Source of the DNA: Lucinisca nassula
Taxonomy: Eukaryota > Mollusca > Bivalvia > Lucinida > Lucinidae
NCBI GenBank assembly: GCA_963580285.1
Contig: OY757011.1
Span: forward strand, 120,644,440 to 120,708,439
Direction of reading: 5' to 3'
Length of the DNA stretch: 64,000 bases
Under the pieces are notes generated by a model that did not search any database, was not told where the DNA came from, and worked only from the letters and a program-made list of their open reading frames with translations. A program made the position numbers and the translations under genes. Shown here one piece after another: positions 21,478 through 31,370 of this stretch (positions are counted from its first letter, which is position 1; each line of letters starts with the position of its first letter).

Positions 21478-21798
21478 TGCCGGCCTCTGTAGTCGGTCGG
21501 ATGCGCGTCTGACTGGTGATCAGGAGGACGAGGGTTCGGTACCTGCCGGGTGGGTAACATTATTTCGTGGAGATTGATCATGGAATCTTTTCTTTTTCAT
21601 GGTCATTCTCCCTCTTCTGCTGATTCAAGAAGGGCGGTTGTCAGTTTTTGGCGAATGAATGTGCACTTTACTGATTAACCGCTTACGTATCAGAATGCCT
21701 CAAAAGTGTGGACATGTAAACTGACAGGCTCAAAAAAGGCTAAATAATGATGACTGTGCTGTTTAACTCCAATACAAGCAAGCAAACAAACAAAAAAT
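21478..21798 (+). mobile_element. tRNA-derived SINE, near full length
   Basis: The head has an A-box-like TAGTCGGTCGG (21490-21500) and a B-box-like GGTTCGGTACC (21533-21543), spaced as in a tRNA gene. A unique body of about 200 bp and a CAAGCAAGCAAACAAAC tail (21774-21792) follow. The spacing and tail make SINE the best call. No tRNA cloverleaf is conserved, so it is not a functional tRNA gene. Confidence 0.75.
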
Positions 21799-22164
21799 GC
21801 ATGTAAGAGCATCGAAAACAGCTGCAGCGAGTGCTTTCATGATTAAACTCTCCGCAAACGAAGTTTGGGGTGTACTGTTTTAATGTCCGTCTGTCCGTTT
21901 TTCTGTAGCATTGTGATTTTACCAGCAAAAAATTGATTACTTATATGAATCTTGTCATATTTTGCAAAAATGATGATACTCATTCTGCTGCCATAGATAA
22001 AATAGAGTTCGACGGATCAACACTGTTAATTATCTACTTTGTAACTTTTTAAAAGATGTTCGTTACACGTTTCTGTAACAGTTTGGCATTTTCTGCATAT
22101 CTTGAGATATATTAATCGTATCGTACTTTGCTTAAATCTTGATATTCATGAGAAATGGCTGTAA

Positions 22165-22542
22165 TTAGGGCTGGCTAATCGGAGCTGAAAAGATAATCGA
22201 TTATCAGTCCTGTCATTGCGATCAATAATCGATTAGTAATCGCTAAGGTTTTTGTCATTATTTTACCTGTCTGGCTTTCCGTCTGAGCATGACTCTTACC
22301 GTAAATATATTTGAACAGACAGGTCTGAGCAAACAGTGTAGACCCAGATGAGACGCCGCATAATGCGGCGTCTCATCAGGGTCTGCACTGTTTGCCACTC
22401 ATCCAGCTGTTTTAGGCATTACTTTGGGTAGTAAATTGTACCTATCAAGTAATCGATTAAAAGCAAATTAGAAATGATAAACATTTTTTGTGGAATTTAT
22501 CGATCGATTAATCGATTATACGATTAACCGCGGCAGCCTTAG
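22165..22542. mobile_element. Repeat with AATCGATT-rich ends hosting a J hairpin
   Basis: The ends read AGGGCTGGCTAATCG and CGATTAACCGCGGCAGCCTT, a loose inverted pair. ATCGATTAATCGATTA-type motifs lie inside both flanks, and hairpin J is in the middle. Confidence 0.45.
22329..22395. repeat. Family J hairpin
   Basis: Arms GCAAACAGTGTAGACCCAGA / TCTGCACTGTTTGC with GACGCCGCATAATGCGGCGTC at the tip. The stem is near-perfect, about 30 bp per side. Confidence 0.8.
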
Positions 22543-22544
22543 CT

Positions 22545-24254
22545 GTAAGAGATAAAGAAAGGTCAGTGGATCAAGAATGTTCCAGTTATACCCTTTTGTA
22601 ATTCTTTGACTTCGGTGCCCAAAACGCTTCGTGCCCGTAATACTTGTTGTTTTTTTTTTTCAGACTGTCTTGCTTTAATGATTTTTAGGAAATCAGATTT
22701 TACTCTTAAATGTTTGTATTCATAAGATGTTGCTTCCAAAGAAAAAGAATGGTCAAGAGGTCAATACTGTTATTGTTATTGCCATTTGTAGTTCTGAACT
22801 TTTGAGGAAAAGTAACTGTCCTTTTGGCTTTCGATTTTGATGTTTCCATTAGGGTCAAGATATGTCATATGAGTGTTTCTTTCCCTTTGGTGTCTCTGAT
22901 CATTGCCTTCACTTCTATTTCACATAGTTATTTTCCTTTGCAGTTCTTGAAAAAAAATGTTTTTCTTGCATACCTTAGTTGATAGCATTAGGGATATTAT
23001 CATATACTGAGCCATTTCTGGTAATGTCTGGTGCAGGATAGTCTGGATGATATATGTTGCTGATTTTTTACCAATAAATGATTTGGTTTCATTCATGGAT
23101 GTCGAATCTGATTGGTCAAAATAGTAATTTGGACTCCATGCGCTTCCGGAGACATCTGGAATGCCAATTTTTCAAGATTTCCTTTTTAAAGGATCCCTCA
23201 ATAAGGAAAGAATATGTAATTTATAAATGTCTTTCACATTGTCTCAAAATTTAACGAGAAAATTTTAACGACTGACATGTTGGCGTTTTTTCTGAACATT
23301 CCACCGACAACAATAGAAAATTAAGGTGGTAACAAATTCCAACAATGTGATTTTCAAATGAAAACTTTGTGAAACCCCGTTTACTTTTATGGTTGTTGGG
23401 CGTTAAAAAACAAAAATCTGTGGAATTATTACATCAGGACTCAGAACTGTCTTCAACAAATTCTGAAATTGCCAATTGGACCCTTTATGCCATAGTTCCA
23501 TAATTTCTTGTCTGTAAGTGAAAACATGCTGTCGCTTGTGATCAAAATTAAAGAAAACCTATTGATTAACATTAAAATTAATCATTACACAAACAATTCA
23601 CAGCAATATTCTTAGAAAACGATCTTCATTTCAGGTGTACAAATGCATGTCACATGCCGCGTTCTTGAAAATAACAATGTGTTTCATTTTTAACAAGCAC
23701 CCTAGCGTCAGATTTTGGTTTGTTCCTTGAACAGATCGAAACAGAAAGTTAAAAGCAAAGTGCTGCTGGGTGCTTGGGACATTGGCCAGTGTTATTATAT
23801 AGACGATTCGTAGAATATATATACATGCTGCTCATTATTATCAATACAAACCACTGTTGCATTATAACTTTGGCTCAGTATAGATGTAGATATATAAGAG
23901 ATGTTGCAGCTACTGAAAAGGGTAAAGGGATCAATACTTTTTAGTTAGAATAAAAAGCTAAAAGGTTAACTTTGGAAACAAAGAACAAAAAAGAATGAAA
24001 ATCGAAGACTCGATTTTATTATGTCTCTTCATACACAGCATTATAGTTTACAAGGCTGCATACACCTATGAGGCTTAAGTGATATTCGATTTTCAAAGTA
24101 ACCAGAATGTAGCCCAAGAAAATTTAATCTGCACCATGATGAAGCACGGGGAACTTTTTACCGCCTCCCCTTTGTAATTCTTCAGTGTACATAACACTTT
24201 TGTTTTTCCTTGATTGACCAAAACCTTGTGGGAGGCCTCTAATAAGCAGTGCTT
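22545..24254. other. No recognised feature over 1.7 kb
   Basis: AT-rich sequence. I found no coding frame above 60 codons, no tandem repeat and no copy of the named families. It may be intergenic or intronic host DNA, one of the few long repeat-poor stretches of the window. Confidence 0.4.
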
Positions 24255-25110
24255 ATCAGCTCACCTGGAGCAAAGCTTCAGGTAATCTTATGCCATGGCC
24301 TGTTGTCTGTCGTCCGTCGTTAACTTTTCACATTTTCGAGATTTCCTCCCGAATCAGAAATTCAGATTAAGCCGACACCTGGTGGAAGGCATCCTGGTGA
24401 CATAGAGATTCAGATTTGCTTAAATATTTCCATTCGGATTTCAAATGACTTAAATTTTAATTGTAAAATGACATATCTCCTTAGGCTAAAAGTCCGATTT
24501 GGAAAAAAAATAGAATTATTCCTTGTGTGACACTCTACCAAACTTGCAAAAAATGGTTCCGCTGAATAATATGGGCCCCGTCAAGCGATTTTGGTACTTA
24601 TCGCCTATGCGAGCAGCGAAGGTTCAGGCGAGCCTGCGCATCCGCGCAGTCTCGCCAGAACCTTCGCTGCTCGCTCATACAAGCAGTGAATCAAGAGGAA
24701 CCTTCAGACAGAAAGCCATATCCCCGGCCCCTCTGAATGGCTGGGCATGCGCAGTTAAAATTTGTCATGCCGGAATGCTCGAAGACACAAATTCCCTTGG
24801 CGGGGCTCATATAACCATCGAAATAGAAGACAGAACCTTTAAACGACGTGTCACGTGTCCTAGGTCATTAAATCTGATTTCAAATAATTTCACAGAAATG
24901 TTCCTTTGGTGACCATCTACATTAATTGCTAAAATGGCTCCGCCATGCTGAAAATTGGCTGCCGGAGCTATAAGTAGAAAAAGCTTTAATTGAATTATCC
25001 GCAAGAGATATTGACTAGGCTTTAAAACCAATTCACAGAACTTGTTAAACAGTAAAAAGGTTCTAAATAGAACCAGAAGTGACCAATTATTGTATTTCAT
25101 AAAGAACATT
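24255..25110 (+). mobile_element. Family D element, decayed, interrupted by MITE M
   Basis: Begins TCAGCTCACCTGGAGCAAAG with GTCGTCCGTCGTTAAC. It contains ATAATTTCACAGAAATGTTCC (24888-24908), which is also present in the D copy at 11766-11786. MITE M occupies 24568-24812. The end is not distinct. Confidence 0.45.
24568..24812 (+). mobile_element. Family M MITE, copy 1
   Basis: The ends GGGCCCCGTCAAGCGATTTT and TTCCCTTGGCGGGGCTCATA are inverted repeats with mismatches. An inner palindrome, GCGAGCAGCGAAGGTTC ... GAACCTTCGCTGCTCGC, lies at 24611-24676. Flanking AT-rich bases suggest a 2-bp TA-type duplication. No ORF of its own. Confidence 0.75.
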
Positions 25111-25374
25111 ATATTGTGCAGTGTCTCTGACAGACCACTAACATAACATAGCTGTTTGTCCTGATTAGTTAGAGTGTGGACTTTGATTCTGGACTCTGAT
25201 TAGAGTGCTCCTCCAAGGACAGTCTGTTTAGGATTTGCACTGTGTTCCAGCATATAGAAGACATATACAGATGCCATTTTCAGATGTAGTTTATATAACA
25301 TCTTAATGGTTCAATTCCGCGTGAACCGTCATCAGACGCGACATTCTTTGCTGTCTTATCTGTGTTTGTTTGTT

Positions 25375-25672
25375 TGTTTGATTTGAGGTTTAACGTCCCC
25401 GACAACACTGTAAAGGTCATTTTGGAGACGTTGCTTCCAATTTTGTGGGACTTTTACCCGACATTGAGATGAAATGACATCTCAAGCCCTGCCGCCTAAT
25501 GAAACCAATAGGGTTTATATGCATGGACGGGCCGACTCGCACCGCTTTGCCTTGACAGGCTTAGATCCTCTAAGCGGTTAACCAGTACTCGTGTGCGGGT
25601 CAGTTCCAGCTCTGTGTGGAAGCACCATGCAGCCCATCTATTTCTTCAAGCCCCGATGGGCGGAGGCCGATG
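25375..25672 (-). mobile_element. Family A repeat, full length
   Basis: Clean copy with a GTTTGATTTGAGGTTTAACG tail, ACCCGACATTGAGATGAAAT body and a head ending CCCCGATGGGCGGAGGCC. Confidence 0.75.
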
Positions 25673-26100
25673 ATCTGTGTTTACACTGTTTGCAGACGGA
25701 ATTCCAGTCCAGATTCTTTTGGTAACCTCTTACGCGACACTCCGACCTCACCACACATTTGTGAAAATAGATCGGTTATTTTCAGTAAATAACTGTTGCC
25801 TGAACGGATTTCATTCAAGCTTATACAGGATTGTTGCTTGGGTGATCTACCAAATTAGAAAAGGTTCTGCTCCAAAGAACAAGATTGCTACCTGAAAAAA
25901 AATAAGCAAAACCTTGAAATGATAATTCAAAATTCACCTTACACATATGGTTCAGTTTCATTCAAACTTTACAGGGAGATTGCTCAAACTTACAAGATGA
26001 CCACTAGACCTGAAATAGAACAAAACACTTAATGGTTTCTACAACTTGGATTCAATTGACATTTAAACTTAAAACTGCTCAGCTGGCATTCCACCAAACT
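25673..26100. other. No recognised feature
   Basis: Unique-looking sequence with a 72-codon frame (25677-25895) that shows no domain. Confidence 0.35.
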
Positions 26101-26105
26101 GTTTC

Positions 26106-26245
26106 GTACAATGAACAAGCTGTTAGTCCTTCTGTTACAGTGAACAAACTATTAGCCGTTCCGTTACAATGAACAAACTGTTCGCCGTTCCGTTACAACG
26201 AACAGGCTGTTAGCCGTTCCTGTACAATGAACAAGCTGTTACTGT
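26106..26245. repeat. Short tandem repeat of about 36 bp, four units
   Basis: ACAATGAACAAGCTGTTAG followed by CCTTCTGTT or CCGTTCCGTT recurs four times with substitutions. Confidence 0.7.
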
Positions 26246-26284
26246 TACTTTCGGAGTCTAACCGTTGGTTTTCTTTTGCTCCAG

Positions 26285-26780
26285 CATTTCAGTTGTTTCC
26301 TGCTGTCAGTCCTCATTGTTGGTTCATCTATAATTGAGCCCCGCCAAGCGAATTTGTGTCTTCGAGCATTCCGTCATGACAAATTTTAACTGCGCATGCC
26401 CAGTCATTCAGAGGGGCCAGGGATTAGGCTTTCTGTCTGAAGATTCCTCTTGATTCACTGCTTGTATGAGCGAGCAGCGAAGGTTCTGGCGAGACTGCGC
26501 GAATGCGCAGGCTCGCCTGAACCTTCGCTGCTCGCATAGGCGATAAGTACCAAAATCGCTTGACGGGGCCCATATGGTTGTTTGATTTTTATGTTCTCGG
26601 AGGTGTTGCACTGACGAGTTTGGAGGCCTTCATGCGGACTGAACATATTATTTGTCTGAATCGCGACGGAAGTCAGGGCGAGGGTTGCGGCCACGTTAGT
26701 CGATTTAAGCCCCCAGTGGAATTCCTTTCACTGACCGTTCCAAGGCAGTTCTTCTGTCGCGGTTTATATTTGTAGGGGTC
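26285..26780 (-). repeat. Family N repeat interrupted by MITE M
   Basis: The flanks TTTCCTGCTGTCAGTCCTCA and TTCTCGGAGGTGTTGCACTG match continuous sequence at about 63017-63100, which lacks the MITE. The right part, CCCAGTGGAATTCCTTTCAC, recurs at 39961-39985. The strand is nominal. Confidence 0.55.
26336..26576 (-). mobile_element. Family M MITE, copy 2, nested in repeat N
   Basis: Reverse complement of the copies at 24568 and 29545, with the same inner palindrome at 26469-26537. The uninterrupted N sequence near 63045 shows the empty target. Confidence 0.75.
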
Positions 26781-27039
26781 AGCCTGTGGCACCTTATCAG
26801 CTGTATAATAAGAAAGAAGTGCAGTTGTCGGTCTTAAGTAGGCATAAGATTTTTCTCTGGAGATGCGTTATGTGACATTCATTCACTACGAAAATAAAGC
26901 ATCAAGTGATCGATCAGAGTCTGCTGGTTGATGATGGTGTGATGATTGTCAGTGATCAGTGTTGGGTGCTACTATTGGTGGATGATACAGCCAAGGACAT
27001 TCATTTGCGCCATCGCAAATCGCAAATCCCCACGCTTTC

Positions 27040-27690
27040 TACAGAGGGGCCAAGTACCGAAAACCCCTCACCCTGGGCCCTAATTTGAGCCCCGGGTCAA
27101 AATATTACCTGTATTATATACTACTAATCATGACCTTCAATTTGATATGCCACATGACTATGTTCCAAAAAAAACTTAAATTTTGACCATTTGACCCCTC
27201 CCCCAGGGCCCCAATCTGACCCCAGGGTCAAAATTTTACTTGTATTGTATTCCACTAATCACCCCCTTCAATTTGATATTCCATATGACTATATTCGGTA
27301 AAATTTGAATTTTGACCCCCTGACCCCCCCCCCCCCCCCCAGTCCGACCGCTTGGGCATGACCCAGGGGTCGCAGCAAAAATCCCGTTCAATATGTGTTA
27401 CATATATCATTAATCATTACTTATGCAAAGTTTGGTTTCAAAATCTATAAAATTGACTTCGAAATTGAATTTAATTGATATTTGACCTTTTGATCCCTCC
27501 CCAAGGCCCCTGGGGGCGGGGCCAAAAATATATGTGACGTTGCACGCCCTCATCATGTAAGGAAGTTGTGTACCAAATTTGGTTACATTCCGACCAGTAG
27601 TTAAGAAGGAGAGAGCGTGACGGACAGACGGACAGACGGACGCAGGCGTTCACAATATCCCCGAACGTTTTTTTAAAGCGTGGGGATAAT
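27040..27690 (-). mobile_element. Family G element with a 133-bp tandem core
   Basis: Read on the minus strand it opens ATTATCCCCACGCTTT/AAAAAAACGTTCGGGGAT, a terminal hairpin, then GTCCGTCTGTCCGTCTGTCC. Units with GACCCTGGGGTCA and TCAAATTGAAGG spaced about 133 bp follow, and a C-run (27327-27340). The architecture matches families D, H and I. Confidence 0.6.
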
Positions 27691-28000
27691 AACGACTGAT
27701 GACACGACTCGAACAAGAAGTAAACTTGACAGAAATTTTGACATCTTTTCGCGAACTTGTGCTTTAAGTCCTAGCTGCATGGACAGATCCGAGTTGAACC
27801 AAATGGACAATGACTGTGCAGGCGTTCTTATGTTTATGGCTCTTTTAATGGCTGTTCCGTGAACTTGACGCGCTGGCGGTAATGCGATGGAATGAGCGAC
27901 CCAGCTTGCGAATTCTATGATTTCGTCAAATATAGCTTAATCAGATTAAAGTTTGTTTCTATTACAGATAGTCTCTTAAAGAAAGTAAGAATAATTTTTC
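27691..28000. other. No recognised feature
   Basis: Unique-looking DNA between family G and a candidate exon. A pyrimidine-rich stretch ending in TTTTTCAG (27995-28002) is a plausible splice acceptor. Confidence 0.35.
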
Positions 28001-28007
28001 AGTTTTA

Positions 28008-28310
28008 GGTGTATCGATCGGGGGGAATCTTAATCCACCCGCCCCGAGAATTGTCAGCAATATGCAAATTAGCCACGAGTTTCAACCCGAACCGCCAAGA
28101 TTTTCACCGAATCCACACAATGCTATCGGACCGGGCCAATATAAAAGAAGATCGTATCCCTTTTCTGGCATTCTGTACGCTGATCCTCATCAGGGAAGCC
28201 ACAGAATCCACTACAAGTATACAAGAATGCTGCTTGCATTCTTTAAATACAGACAGACAGTAGAAGAAGAAAGGATGGAGGCTGATGTCTGGATACCGTT
28301 ACAGTTGTAA
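28008..28310 (+). CDS. Candidate terminal coding exon of an unidentified host gene
   Basis: An open frame reads from a possible splice acceptor (TTTTTCAGTTTTAG, 27995-28008) to TAA at 28308-28310, about 100 codons. Its composition is protein-like: proline and aromatic rich, then basic (QPEPPRFSPNPHN, GPGQYKRRSYPFSGILYADP, RMLLAFFKYRQTVEEERM), ending DVWIPLQL. An internal ATG lies at 28062. No other exon was found upstream, no AATAAA is obvious downstream, and I do not recognise the family. It could be the 3' exon of a spliced gene or a retrocopy fragment. The evidence is frame length, composition and acceptor only. Confidence 0.35.
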   Translation, partial: GVSIGGNLNPPAPRIVSNMQISHEFQPEPPRFSPNPHNAIGPGQYKRRSYPFSGILYADPHQGSHRIHYKYTRMLLAFFKYRQTVEEERMEADVWIPLQL

Positions 28311-28475
28311 AGAGTTCTGTATTTGAATTTACAATTTGTTGTTGATTTAATATTGTTTTGTTGAATTTCCAAATGTCTTAGACTTGCAGGCTCGTTCCAG
28401 AACCCGCCATTCGACGACAGCGACCTTGCGACCTTGGTGCTATCTATAGATGAGAGAAGCCCTTTGCGCTGTACA

Positions 28476-28565
28476 CATGTCCCACAAATTGGAAGCAACG
28501 ACTCCAAAATGACATATACAGTGTTGACGGGGACGTTAAATATCAAATCAAACAAAACAAAACGA
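28476..28565 (+). mobile_element. Family A repeat, 3' end only
   Basis: GTCCCACAAATTGGAAGCAA to GACGGGGACGTTAAATATC and a CAAAACAAAAC tail. Confidence 0.65.
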
Positions 28566-28815
28566 ACCATTTTTCCCTCACTGTCGTCATCAATTTGACG
28601 TGTTTTGTTTTTATCTTAAAATGACATTTCTCGAGAGCACTGATCAAAATCCTTTATGGGTAAAATACTGTATTTCATTACTATTTGCCAAAATGAAAAT
28701 TGTTTAAATGGGCATGTTCATTTGGTTGTAGACGTACCGCGGCTTGAGTTTTCTTTGACAATGAGCGTATTTATATTACCTTTTCATATCAGTATGCCTG
28801 TAACCAATTACCCTG

Positions 28816-28950
28816 ACAAACAGTACAGGCCCAGATCAGACGCCGCAGGGCCTCCACTGTTTGCATAAAGTTCAGCCATTTTCCAAATAAATTTAGAAGA
28901 AAACACAGCCAGACACCCCTAAATTTTTAAATGGATATCGGCTATATATA
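28816..28950. repeat. Family J hairpin (half lost) with its standard right flank
   Basis: ACAAACAGTACAGGCCCAGA, the CAGACGCCGC tip, then CCACTGTTTGC. The flank TTCAGCCATTTTCCAAATAA and ACACCCCTAAATTTTTAAAT recurs beside hairpins at 29408 and 33074. Confidence 0.65.
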
Positions 28951-28952
28951 TG

Positions 28953-29090
28953 GAAGCGATTGCAGGGCCTGATCCGCTTCGATCGTCTGTTAGGGTATCT
29001 CTCCCGATTCGAAAATTTGTATAAGGACAACTGTTTATCCTGTTGTAGGTGGTGATTTGTACAACCAGCTGCATTGCATATTTTAGGCAT
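28953..29090 (-). pseudogene. THAP-type zinc finger, N-terminal half (partial gene or pseudogene)
   Basis: The minus-strand frame opens MPKICNAAGCTNHHLQQDK and continues QLSLYKFSNRERYPNRRSK. This matches the start of a THAP domain: initiator Met, first zinc ligands C5 and C10, the L-Y-K-F strand, and the R-R-S-K segment. The tryptophan usually found next is replaced by arginine (codon CGG for TGG). The second ligand pair, C-x2-H, is not reached, because sequence shared with the family J flank takes over near 28953. THAP fingers bind DNA in host regulators and P-element-derived transposases. Either the rest lies in another exon or the gene is broken by the repeat. A promoter-like cluster lies 65-135 bp upstream. 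Confidence 0.5.
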
Positions 29091-29154
29091 TTTCTTTTCA
29101 GTCTCTCAGAATTGTACGTGTAAATATCGTTCGTATTCAATTAAAAGGTAACTC

Positions 29155-29223
29155 AAAATGGCGTAGCTGTTCACATCCGGTTTTGGTTGGAAAGTCACGT
29201 GACTATCAAGGAGTACCCGGATG
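29155..29223 (-). promoter_or_regulatory. TATA-less promoter-like cluster: YY1-, ETS- and E-box-like motifs
   Basis: Within 69 bp: AAAATGGCG (29155-29163, YY1-like), ACATCCGG (29173-29180, ETS-like CCGGATGT on the minus strand), the perfect palindrome GTCACGTGAC (29194-29203, E-box of USF/TFE type) and CCGGATG (29217-29223). Such sites often cluster in TATA-less animal promoters. The position just upstream of the THAP-like ATG at 29090 is suggestive. No transcript evidence is available here. Confidence 0.4.
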
Positions 29224-29407
29224 ACCGACTTCATTAATTGCAGTTAAACACTGTAATCATTGCATAACGTGATATTGGGCGTCTTTGGCGTCAATCATAA
29301 TGTAAATCCTGTTTGGGTTTGGACGATTTTCGTAACTGCACTGTAACATTATGCAATATTTAAACGTTATCAACCCATTTCATACCGGAAACCCCTAAAA
29401 GCGTATT

Positions 29408-29466
29408 TGCCAAAGAGTGCAGGCCCAGATCAGACGCGGCGTCTGATCAGAGCCTGCATTGTTTGC
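29408..29466. repeat. Family J hairpin with short tip
   Basis: TTTGCCAAAGAGTGCAGGCC, then CAGATCAGACGCGGCGTCTG, then the return arm CCTGCATTGTTTGC. The right flank, TTCAGCTATTTTCCAAATAA, is the J-associated flank. Confidence 0.75.
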
Positions 29467-29544
29467 AAAAAGTTCAGCTATTTTCCAAATAAATTTTGAA
29501 GAAAACAATCTGATACATCTAAATTTTGAAATGGGCTCTTACTA

Positions 29545-29793
29545 TATGGGCCCCGTCAAGCGATTTTGGTACTTATCACCTATGCGAGCAGCGAAGGTTC
29601 AAGCGAGCCTGCGCATCCGCGCAGTCTCGCCAGAACCTTCGCTGCTCGCTCATACAACTTAGCAGTGAATCAAAAGGAACCTTCAGACAGAAAGCCATAT
29701 CCCTGGCCCCTCTGAATGGCTGGGCGTGCGCAGTTAAAATTTGTCATGACGGAATGCTCGAAGACACAAATTCGCTTGGCGGGGCTCATATAT
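29545..29793 (+). mobile_element. Family M MITE, copy 3
   Basis: TATATGGGCCCCGTCAAGCG to TTCGCTTGGCGGGGCTCATA, with the inner palindrome at 29585-29652. It differs from copy 1 by a few bases, including an inserted CTTAG near 29659. Confidence 0.75.
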
Positions 29794-29995
29794 AAGGAGG
29801 AAGAGTCCATTTGGTATAAAAAGGGTTAGGAATAGTAAGACGAAAACATTTAACTGATAAAGGTAATTAAAATATCGTTTTGAATAGGGTGTTATTTTCA
29901 AATGGAGACCCCTTCCTCGTTGATCCGAATACTGCCTCGCAAGGGTATGTTGGCTTTTTCAAATGTATGTGATTTCGTCAGTCTAAGATGTTCAA

Positions 29996-30275
29996 GTCAT
30001 TACGCAAACACGCCTATACAAATACATTGCCATCTTTATAGCCGAAAAAATGAAAATTTTAAGATGAAAATTTGTGATATTTTTCCTATTTCTGCTCAAA
30101 ATATAGATTGTGGGCACTCGTTAGAACCGCCTCATCGAGGCGGTTCTAACGAGTGCCCACAATCTTTATTTTAGAGTAGAAATAAGAAAAATCAGGTATA
30201 CCCCCGGAAATCCCAGTTTTACCATATAAAGTGGGGTTCAAGGGGGTCAAAATTATACAGGTGTGTTTTCGAGAT
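29996..30275. mobile_element. Family B fold-back element, arms Q then P
   Basis: Ends TTACGCAAACACGCCTATAC and GTGTGTTTTCGAGATG. The core palindrome (about 30085-30190) is nearly perfect around CCGCCTCATCGAGGCGG. Confidence 0.8.
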
Positions 30276-30371
30276 GAACGTTTAAAATAAATTTTTGATA
30301 TCCATTTTCTAAGTTGGAATTTATTTCTTGAAATGTATCGGATATTGCAAAACTTATTTTACATTGTATAG

Positions 30372-30422
30372 GTGTAAGAAGTATAGGGGTCAGGATTATA
30401 TAGGTGTGTTTTCGTGATACGG
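30372..30422. mobile_element. Family B, P arm end fragment
   Basis: GTATAGGGGTCAGGATTATA and AGGTGTGTTTTCGTGATAC match the outer P arm alone. Confidence 0.45.
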
Positions 30423-30724
30423 CGGCGGCTTCGCAGACAAGCGAGTTTATCGAATTGAATGAACATCTTTGATGGCGGGAAATTAAATTAGCTACAATAG
30501 ATGAAACCAATTTCTTTAAAATTGCTGAAATGAAGCCTTTAAAGGATTTGAGAGCTTTTGTAGTATCCCTACTTCTGTAAGATTTCCCTGGTTAATTGAA
30601 GAAAATGTCTAGACTGCAAAAACTAACATTGTTAACTTTACTAAAAGGTTTTTCCATGCGGACTGCGAATACCGGAAATTTGTTGCCATTACGGGAACAT
30701 AGTGCATATTTCATATCTTCAGAA
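30423..30724. other. No recognised feature
   Basis: Unique-looking sequence. A 154-codon minus frame (30592-31056) crosses two repeats and is not protein-like. Confidence 0.35.
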
Positions 30725-30737
30725 CGACATAATTTGA

Positions 30738-30945
30738 GCCAGCGCACGACGAAACCTACAATAGACGTGTGCGCCCATCGAAGACTCAGATCAGCCTGCG
30801 CATCCATATAGTCTAACCAGAGACTTCTCTTGCTGCATGAAGGAGCATTGAGCCCGTAGCTATCCTTAGAGCGCACAACGAAGACTCTGACTACGATGAT
30901 GCGCAGACTGAGCTGAGTCTTCGTTGGGCACACATGTCTTATTAT
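30738..30945. repeat. Imperfect palindromic repeat with GCGCA and GACTCAG motifs
   Basis: CAGCGCACGACGAAACCTAC and CATCGAAGACTCAGATCAGC on the left pair loosely with GATGCGCAGACTGAGCTGAG and CTTCGTTGGGCACAC on the right. Related GCGCA/CTGATCTGA motifs are at 34430-34560. Confidence 0.4.
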
Positions 30946-30964
30946 TGGTTTTGTCATGCGCTCG

Positions 30965-31095
30965 CTCATTTTTATTAAACCCCTAACATAGGTTGTGGGT
31001 GTCCGATAGAACCGCCTCTGAAAATTTCTAATAAACCGATTCAAACGAGTATCCACAACCTATGTTTAATGTTTGGGATATAAATAAGAAAGCAA
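30965..31095. mobile_element. Family B, core only, diverged
   Basis: CCTAACATAGGTTGTGGGTG and TATCCACAACCTATG pair around a mutated centre, GAACCGCCTCTGAAAATTTC. Confidence 0.6.
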
Positions 31096-31370
31096 AAACA
31101 TTACATTTTTCATCATTTTTCCCCCTCATACTTTAAAAACTATTTTAGATATTTCAATGAAACTTGCAATACATATTGGCAGTGACAATACACACGTGTG
31201 AAGCAAGGGACGTCAACTGTAGCTTTAATTAATTGTGACTTATGCCCCCTTATCGACCTAAAAGCTTTTTTATCGACCATAGTTCTAAACCTTGCAATCG
31301 CTGTTTAAAATAACTGGCAAGAAATAGTCCGTGTACCGACTGAAACTACTGACAGGGCAACTTCATTGTA

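Noticed and set aside
21478..21560. Possible functional tRNA gene
   Set aside because: A- and B-box-like motifs are present, but no acceptor stem pairing or terminator was found and a SINE body with CAAA tail follows.
24523..24912. 129-codon frame
   Set aside because: Most of it is MITE M. The same peptide text reappears at 29459-29795 because the MITE is repeated.
30592..31056. 154-codon minus-strand frame
   Set aside because: It runs across an imperfect palindrome and a family B core, with no protein-like motif.
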